A stretch of DNA of 64,000 bases from Tubiluchus corallicola (lineage: Eukaryota; Priapulida; Priapulimorpha; Priapulimorphida; Tubiluchidae), in the NCBI GenBank assembly GCA_030141605.1, contig JAQGDQ010000125.1, positions 498,001 through 562,000 on the forward strand, written 5' to 3'. The notes below the pieces were generated by a model. It was not told the origin of the DNA, did not search any database, and saw nothing but the letters and a program-made list of their open reading frames with translations. The position numbers were made by a program, and so were the translations under genes. This document shows positions 56,218-64,000 of this stretch, piece after piece (the first letter of the stretch is position 1; every line of letters starts with the position of its first letter).

Positions 56218-59200
56218 TTACTTTCCTTCATCTTTACCATTGTCTCCATATTCAGCAATCATCGAATCCATTGAGCTAACAGCTTTTCTATTTGAGTTGT
56301 TTCCACTGTAAAACACAAAAAAAAGAATGGATCAAATTTGTGATTCAAACATACACGAGTTTTCTAACACCTTCGTAATATAATATTGATAGACAAGTTT
56401 CTACATAAAATGTACTCTGGAGGTTTAGGTCTTCTTATTACAATACTCACAATTTGTTGGTTGACACTGGCTCGTCAGGATCGTCAAAGAAATTAAGTAT
56501 TTCTTCCAGTTGTGCAGGTGTAAAATTATCATCATCTGCAGCAGGGGATGCTAACACAGTTGCATTTTCTCCTCCTTTAAAACTTATCTTCTTTGTCTTG
56601 TTTGCACTTTCACTAGTTTTCTTTGCATGAACAGGTGACTCTAACATCTGTTGGAGAAAGCCAAATGATCCCGTTTCAGGAGCATTGGTTTTGTCGTCAA
56701 AGCTGACTTTGTTCGTTCGTTTTTTCTGCCCCGTATCCATTTTCTTACTCAATGAAGCTGCACTGTTAACTTTCATGTCTAAATCTGCACTCAGGGTATT
56801 TCTCATGCCCTCATCATAAGAAGCGCGGGGAGAGGTTGATTTACGTATGACCGTGTCTTCGGTACTGGAGTCGCTGTCACTAGATCCAGATCTGACAACA
56901 TTGTGAGTTTCACACGTCTCGACTTCAACATCTGTGTCATCAGAGCCAGCTCTGGATGCTGGATTCAGCTTTTCCATTGAAATGCAACTCGCTTTTCCGG
57001 ATGATCGGCTGAGTTCTCCGGATTGTCTTCTGGACAAGTTCAGATCTTCTGATACAAGCAAGCTGTTACTACTCACTAAGCTCATGTTATCCATCTCCGG
57101 TGTAAGACTGGTGATGTCAGCTCTATCTACAGCATCAGCATCATTTTGCTGTCCCTCGTTCATGTCGTTCTCACATACAATTTCATCTTCATCACTGTCA
57201 TTCTGTTCTGCTAAAAAGTTTACAAGAAAGAGTGGAATAATTCATTTAGTACATTTTCGCCAATTGACTGTTCTAAATAACTAAAAAAATTATATGTGTG
57301 TACAAAACTTAAACTTACGATAACTGTTCGGAATAGCAAGATCCATTATGACTCTTAAATCTCGTACAGTTTTCTTATCACCATCAACAGCAGACAGCCA
57401 CTGCTTGCAAGCAAACTCATACTGCCTCTGTTCTGAAGCATCTACCACTATAACTTTTTCCAAGAACCATGCATGCCCTAGAAAACCATGGTTTTCAAAG
57501 TTACAACTGTCGGGATTTAGATCACGCTTTTTCATAATTTGATATTGTCATTTTCCAAATTCATTGTTACATTCAGTAAATAATTCTCTATTTTCAGACT
57601 TTGCCTAACAACTACTTGCAGGTTATTCTGTTTGCCAGTGTTATTTCAAAAGGGCATTCATTAAATTAAAATACTTACGTAATTCAGGACTATCATGCCC
57701 AATTCTGATAAGTGTTAACGGCCCAAGATGGAATCCGTTTATAGTAAATGTGTCAGTCTAAAATTAAAAATAACAACGTTTTCATCAGGTAAATAGGTGG
57801 TCTTGATAGGTGGTCGTAAATAGGTAGCGCTGTGTAAGGAACGCTACTTCATTGGGACTGGAGAAATTACTGAGAAATAAAATAAAATACAGTCCATCAG
57901 AAGTAGAACTCTGTTGGGAGATAATAAGAATTACGAAAGATCTGTTAAATGGAGTTATTTATATTATCTTGAAGAAACTATAATAAATGCGGTTGTGAAA
58001 TGAAACTTCAAGAAATGGTGTGCGATTATCCATGTGTTTAAAAAACTAACGATTCTACTTTTTCTGGTTTAATTTACTTGTGGGGACTACTAAAGTTGAT
58101 ACCTGTCCTTTACTGAACTTCCTTCGTTTCTTGCGATCGTTGTCTCGTAAACTATTTGTTAAAACAATTTTCTCAGAACGTCCTGTTTGTCCATACAGAA
58201 TGATGTGCACGTCAGTACGAGTTCCAGCTCCTATTTTTCTTCCCGTGGTCACTCGCATTTTGTATGTAGCTTTAGTGCCTTCATAGAGGATTGGTACCTA
58301 AAACATGGACAGGTGGTAGTACATGTAACTGCACTTGTACATGTAAGTACATGTATATGCACAGGTACATGTAATTGCATTTGGCATACAATTGTATCTA
58401 CGTATAGTAACTTGAAAAATAACTTTCAGTGTTAATTCGATGAGAATAAATGATCAAATTTTGAAATGAAAGGTAAGTAAAATGTATATAATACCTCAAG
58501 GGGATCTGTTTGAATTGAAATATCTTCCATTGTTCCCGTATACACCCATTTCTCTGTTTGCCTGGCAGCGTCTACCTGTCGTTTTAACATGCCTGGTGTG
58601 GCTGGGCGTGGTATCAGACGAGTGGGTTGGTCATGTGATCTCATGTTGTTCAGCAAAACCTCATCTTCGCTTACATCAACTTTGAGAATCTGCTGTCTAA
58701 ATAAAGACAGAGGGTAAGTGAGCGATTTGGAAGAAAATTGACACAACCCACTGTTCTTACATTGAGTAGTATGTATCTCATGTGATATCTACTATAATGA
58801 TCACAAACAGTTAAGAAATATTGCATCATCGAACTCGTCTGCCTTGTGTAATGGCTAAGGAAGAACTGTTAAAGATAGTGATCTTTAATAAGAGCTATAG
58901 ATTGGCGTTTTAGTGGTTGCTGCTACAAAAATACGTAGATCATTAATTTCCATCTGTATTATAAAGTAATACATATATAGTGTAATACATTATTTGCTTT
59001 CAGATGGTGGCTTAAGCTCAAAATTTGTGGGTTAATCCAAATGGGTTAGATCAACAGCATTTCAGTCCATATGTGCAACGACATGAGTAAAATACTAAAA
59101 TATATAAAATACTAAAAGAGAATCTCTAGGATTGAAATAACTTCAGTTATTTGAGGTATAGTCAGTCAGCTTGAAATGAGAAAGAGCAGGAGAGGGAGGA

Positions 59201-60706
59201 AAAAGACGAGGACACAACTCAAAGAAATTGCTGGAAGCACACAATTTGTCACTGAAATCACAGCACTAAATGGTTATATCAGTTGAAACCTGGGGAGCCA
59301 TTTCGTAAAAAGTGAAACATTTTTGTGACCGTACCTTAACCACTCTGGTAGACTAGATGGCATAGAAGATCCAGGTGGTGATGATATAGCTAACATGCCG
59401 CTGCTTCCGCGAGCTGAGTACAAGCCATCATACACGTTCTGAAAAAACACCATACTGTATATTTTTGGCATTTTGCTTTAGAACGAGTTTTAAGATGGAT
59501 TACGACAATATTAAGGCACATCTCTGACAAATGTCCTTGTTGCAGAAGGCAACGTGCGATGCAGACAATATTATTAAAGCGCTTGATGATGCTGCTGCAC
59601 AGTGAATTCAGAAAGGTAGGCGATATTTCCACCCAGTATGACTTGGTAAGGAAAAATATGAACTATCCAAGCACGTCTTTCATCTGAGATACAATAATGA
59701 AAGACTTAGACATGGCGCCCGGTATTAGACTTTATCCGGTGGTGAAACAAGGAGACTGCTGTGACTTTTTTTTAGAAATTCTAATGAACAACTAAAATCG
59801 TAAAAACGGCTATACTTGATGATGTGAATGTCCAACAGGAAAATGAAGGCTCCGCACAGTACTTGTTTTGGACCTTGTTTTACCCACTTTTGTCTCTATA
59901 GATGCAGTGCTCCTCTTAGCTTTCCTCTGGAACAAAAACAGTTGAACTTAATTGCCTTTATATAACATATTTTGTCTACATTAATAGTTATAAAAACGTG
60001 TGAAATTATACTGTATAATTTTTCATTTATTATACTGGTAAGGGTTTTATGTACAATGTATGTAATATATAATGTGCAGCGTTATCGTGATAAGAATTCC
60101 TGTATTCATCTATGGCGTTCAGAGAGCATTTCAGTCCCATTTATGGTATTGCAAACTTCATTAGTCCATTGTTGCATACAGTATCTAAGCATGATTTGCT
60201 TTGCTTGAATAAAGATTTTGTTTTACTTACAAATGTTGTTTCTTTAGCCTTTTCTCTTGCTTCTTCCTTTTGCTTTTCCTGCAATTAACATTTACTACGT
60301 CATACACTTGAGTAAGAAGTCACGCTTTTCATAAATCAAATTTAAAATGTGAACTTGTGAAGTAGTACCAAATACCGATCCAGCTGCCATGTTTTTCATT
60401 CAAGTTTTTCAAAGATCACATTGTAAACTTAATTTCTGTTGCAAATCACGTGTCACTGTTAGCTATTCTTATCCACAGTTGGCTATCCTCTTCTGGATCA
60501 GTTTATGGTAACCTTAGATTTACGTACCAAAAGCAGTATTAATTTTGTTGCCATTGTCACCAGACGATTGTATTCCTCGTTGGGGATCTTCCAAGGAGGT
60601 GGTTGGTAAGTGACAGAATTTTCTGCAGCCCAACTTGCAGAATGTAACGAACTATGAATTTTGTCTCTGCGAAAAAACAAAATCTTAGTAATTTTGTAAA
60701 GTTTTT

Positions 60707-60744
<38 letters not shown>

Positions 60745-62895
60745 GGTGGTGGTGGTGGTGGTGGCGGTGGTTGTTATCATTATCATCGCTGCTGGTTGTG
60801 TTCGTCCTTATCATCGCTCGTAGCTGTTGTTGCTGCTGTTTTTGTTGCCGTTGTTGTTGTTGTTCTTGTTTCTACTGCTGTCGTTGTTGTTGTTGTTACT
60901 GCTGCCGTTGTTGTTGTCGTTGTTGTTGCTGTTGTTATTGTACTTGTTGTTGTTGTCGTTGCTGTCAGTGTTGCCGTTGCAGTTGTTGTTGCTGTTATAA
61001 ACTCATTCACATAAACATATAAAATCATTGTTAGACTTTAACAGCTGCAAATACATCCTAACTATTAATTAGTTAAAACTATATAAAACTTGTGAAGCAT
61101 AATAGCCGGTGGTACATAACAATTTACTAGGGGCTTTATAAAAACAACGAGTACGTTACAGCAGAGAATAGAGATAAATTTATTACATCAAAGTGCTGCA
61201 GAAACAACAGCAAATCTATCATGCCCTAAAATTTAGGAAAATCCTCATCGCACAGCCTACGATCTTGAGGGGTATGATCTAGCAGCGACTTGAAGATCTG
61301 CTGAACATGTCTCACATGCTTGTGTATTCATTACCGGTCAACGGTATGTTTTTTTATCATCTTAGCATCCCTTGTTTTCCAAAATAGCTCCAGTGTGCTA
61401 GGGTTGAGGTCTGGTGAATTTCGAAGCCATTCAGTTCGACCGTTAAGATTAATCGCAGAGTTTACACATCACTACCCTCACGATTGCAGGCAGTACTGCG
61501 CAAGGCTTCCACACTAAAGCGGCGTTTACGTACCATCCGGATGCGCATGCGGATGCGTTTTCCACTTGCGGAACAGTCTGCAGAAAAATCAAGAGGAATA
61601 ACTACAGAAAAACAATAACGCATACGCAGGCTGCATAAACGGGTGCATTGAAAACAATATAAACCGATTTTATCTATTTCACACCCCGCAAAACGCATCC
61701 GCATCTGGATGCTACGTAAACGCCACTTAATGTTGAAGGTGTGCTTAATTGGCTATTGTTTCAGTCAGAAATACTTTGATGTAGTAAACTTGGTGTAGGT
61801 GTACTATTATGGTACTCGTTGTTTTATTACACCCTAGTAAAAGGTTATGCACCGTCCTATGCGTAATGGGTGCTGCAGGGTGCGTGCTTTATGAACATGG
61901 AGTTACATCACATAGGAAGTGGTACGGTGACATGCCAAATATAGAACTATTTTGCACGTCCCTGAATTCCACCAACTAGTGGCAGAAGCAGAGAAAACCC
62001 CGTCTAACCAAAGTATTGCGGTATTATGTTAAGTTGATGTTGATCTTAAGGATTTTCAAGGTGCATAATGTATTCACACAACGAAGGCCTTAAATGTTTT
62101 TGTTTAAACTAGTTCTTGTGAACGCTTTTCCGAAATCATTGGAATATGGTATGTCATACGCCATTTTGAGAATCAGTTGCACATACTCAGAACTAAATGT
62201 ACTAAAAATCACGAGGTTATACGAAAACATTTTTTTGTAAAATCATTTGTGGTCGAAATGTCTTTGCTTTTTGTGTATTTCGAAAACTTTCTGCTTTGTT
62301 GATTCATCTCGCATTTTATAGAGTGTCATAAAACATTTGTCTGGTCAATTCATTATCCAGACGTAGCTAGTTAATAATTAATTGCGACTGATTAAACAAG
62401 CTACTTAATAAAGTCAAGTTTGCGAAGTCAAGTATGAAGCAGCGTGATCTTTGCGAATAATAAGTCTTTGCCTTCGATGCTGTTATATATTTGAAGTTAT
62501 TAGGCAGCTTAGCTAACTAAGCTAAATTCAGAAGCGCCAGCAAAGTGATCACATACCTTTTATTTTTTCCTGATAAACTAATACAACTGGCACTTCTGGC
62601 AGATTTCTTTGACTGCTTAGCCGCTGGTCTTGGAACTGGACCCAAAAACGGATGCTAAGTTTAAAATGCATTAAATAGTGTAAGACAACGTGTTGTATTT
62701 GTAGAATTTTATACTGTCGCTAGAAAATACAGTACGATGTACAATTCTTCTGACGTACTAATAAATTTTAAAACAATTTCATAAGCACAGAATTTTAAAA
62801 AATATATATATATGCATTACAGCAGTAAACACAATAATATGCAAGCGCAGTAAAAAGTAAAAAATGCTTACTTCTCTTTTGGGAAGCTTCTTTGG
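56218..62895 (-). CDS. PLAT/LH2-domain protein, unidentified, 5' end not seen
   Basis: Twelve exons on the minus strand: 62895-62872, 62654-62557, 60666-60528, 60280-60231, 59924-59816, 59438-59335, 58696-58495, 58297-58103, 57757-57679, 57477-57319, 57210-56451 and 56305-56218, together 2007 nt (668 aa plus stop). After a basic region comes a short coiled-coil-like piece (EKQKEEAREKAKEK) and a Ser-rich linker. One PLAT domain spans three exons: YKMRVTTGRKIGAGTRTDVH, IILYGQTGRSEKIVLTNSL, FHLGPLTLIRIGHDS and WFLEKVIVVDASEQRQYEF. PLAT domains bind membranes or partner proteins, as in lipoxygenases, polycystins and LOXHD1. The last 760-nt exon is acidic and Ser-rich with no fold I recognise. I could not name an orthologue. 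No start codon was assigned, so upstream exons may lie beyond the window. Confidence 0.85.
58320..58374. repeat. Cluster of TACATGTA palindromes
   Basis: Four copies of TACATGTA or GTACATGTA occur within 55 bp in an intron of the PLAT gene. This could be simple sequence or a cluster of homeodomain-type binding sites; sequence alone does not decide. Confidence 0.5.
60708..60996. repeat. Compound TTG/TGG/TGC trinucleotide repeat
   Basis: About 290 bp of TTG repeats, a pure TGG block, and then mixed TTG/CTG/CCG. It lies in an intron of the PLAT gene, upstream (in gene sense) of the exon at 60666-60528. It gives poly-Leu, poly-Asn and poly-Thr frames that are not genes. Confidence 0.95.
61515..61729. 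mobile_element. Fold-back MITE, family member 2 (see 33646-33820)
   Basis: Left end TAAAGCGGCGTTTACG and right-end reverse complement TTAAGTGGCGTTTACG. The inverted repeats extend through CCATCCGGATGCG against GCATCCAGATGCGG. Its interior ATATAAACCGATTTTATC is shared with the copy in Crumbs intron 1. Located in the largest intron of the PLAT gene. Confidence 0.85.
62872..62895 (-). CDS. 24-nt microexon of the PLAT gene
   Basis: On the minus strand, TTTTTTTTCAG precedes and GTAAGC follows an eight-codon exon coding PKKLPKRE. It is in phase 0 with the next exon, which begins HPFLGPVPRP. The acceptor tract is strong. It may be alternatively included, since removing it keeps the frame. Confidence 0.7.
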
Positions 62896-63304
62896 CTGAA
62901 AAAAAACAACGAGCTTTACAACAAGTAAATATTGACAAACATAGTTGGTTATTAACATACTATTTTATAAATATTTTCATACTAATCTTCACACATCATA
63001 AGAGTTACAAGAATTGGTACATAGGTACATAAATTGAACATATCAGATACCGCTTCATATTACATTATTCTTTTACCTTATTAGGTACAATTAATGCAAG
63101 AAGAAAAATTGTAGCGTGCATACAAGTGCTATTCTATCGTTTTTCTCAATTTTGTGTTGAATTCCTCGTTCCTTGACTTGACTTGCGATCTAACTAACTA
63201 TAAGCTTCATTAACATGTGTCAGTAAGTAAATATCTCAGCCACCCCAATATATGGTAAACCTTTCACTGGGCATCCATTTTACAAAATATCCACCTATTA
63301 CATG

Positions 63305-63970
63305 CAGAGTCGGATTATGACCTTTTTGGCGCCTAGGCTAATAAAATTACGGAACTCATCCCCGCAGACAGAAATACTCTCTAACTCACATCCACTTGTC
63401 TTGAAACATGGACTGAGGCCTTAAGATTTACTGCTTGGGCCCCAAACTGAGCCCGTTATATCAAATAAAGGGGGCATTTTTTAAAATTAGGTTTTCAGAC
63501 TCCCAGGCTTCCTTTTTACAGATGAATTATAGTAAAATGTTCATCATGATTTTAAGATGAAAATCTTAAAATGTTATACTCATGTTATACTTAACAGGAC
63601 ACCCAGGTTTGAGGGTCCTAGGCTGCAGCCTACAGTAATCTATAGGGCAGTGGTTCCCAAAGTAGGGGTAAATTCCCCCCTGGGGGTAATATGTTTTTTA
63701 GGGGGGTAACGGGCACCCCTCTGAAAATTTTTAAAACTTCGCTCGGAATGCATTTTACGTAGTTTTGGCAACAATACAACAACAACACCTGGAAATTTAT
63801 TTATATCACGAGCAAGCATAAATAATTTTGCTTGCTTGTGGCATATACGTGTGTTTACTTTTTGAGTTGGAGTAGTACTAGGTGGGGGTAATGGACACGA
63901 CCGGGTTTCTCGATTTGGGTAACGGTCCGAGAAAGTTTGGAAACCACTGCTATAGGGTAATCTGGCCCTG
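63305..63970. mobile_element. Outer hAT-type element, interrupted
   Basis: Left end CAGAGTCGGATTATGAC and right-end reverse complement CAGGGCCAGATTACCC. The flanks ATTACATG and ACTGCATG agree at six of eight positions, consistent with an older, diverged target duplication. It was later entered by a second hAT element at 63648-63949. Confidence 0.7.
63648..63949. mobile_element. Nested hAT-type element (302 bp) with perfect 8-bp TSD
   Basis: Ends CAGTGGTTCCCAAAG and, as reverse complement, CAGTGGTTTCCAAAC. Flanked by CTATAGGG at 63640-63647 and 63950-63957. G/C-tract-rich ends and no coding sequence. It splits the outer element close to its right end, so it is the younger insertion. Confidence 0.95.
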
Positions 63971-64000
63971 ACTGCATGCTAGTTTGGTTGCCTTTGCATT

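Noticed and set aside
60557-61028. Poly-Leu, poly-Asn/His and poly-Thr reading frames
   Set aside because: All come from the TTG/TGG trinucleotide repeat read in different frames.

Overview
The window is AT-rich animal nuclear DNA. Genes are split into many short exons with GT-AG introns, introns run to several kilobases, and non-autonomous DNA transposons are frequent. Every gene recognised is metazoan. Crumbs points to an epithelial animal. The phylum cannot be fixed from sequence alone; an invertebrate is most likely because there is a single compact Cyth-Rac-Crumbs locus and the genes are smaller than in vertebrates.

Four gene models were rebuilt by hand from splice sites and reading phase. 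Each sums to a multiple of three. (1) 3710-9898, +: cytohesin, an Arf guanine-nucleotide exchange factor with coiled coil, Sec7 and PH domains; the first exon(s) were not found. (2) 14121-22044, +: Rac1, complete, 6 exons, 192 aa. (3) 30633-54604, +: Crumbs, complete, 25 exons, 2246 aa, with about 40 EGF-like repeats, three laminin-G domains, one membrane span and the conserved short tail ending ERLI. A further laminin-G exon at 27001-27589 looks like an alternative N-terminus. (4) 62895-56218, -: a PLAT/LH2-domain protein I cannot name, 668 aa seen, converging on Crumbs and probably continuing upstream.

Layout: 1-3.7 kb holds no gene I can support, only a hAT element; 3.7-9.9 kb cytohesin; 9.9-14.1 kb a repeat-rich spacer with a diverged duplication just upstream of Rac1; 14.1-22.0 kb Rac1, whose 5-kb first intron carries retroelement debris and an unassigned minus-strand reading frame; 22-27 kb a spacer with a possible two-exon minus-strand gene fragment; 27-54.6 kb Crumbs; 56.2-62.9 kb the PLAT gene; 63.3-64.0 kb nested hAT elements.

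Cytohesin, Rac1 and Crumbs all act on membrane traffic, actin and apical polarity, so the cluster is functionally coherent, but nothing in the sequence shows co-regulation. The main points for follow-up are a 3-nt microexon in cytohesin that would switch a diglycine to a triglycine in the PH domain, the Cyth-Rac linkage shared with vertebrates, the possible alternative laminin-G N-terminus of Crumbs, and six hAT-type elements with recognisable 8-bp target duplications.
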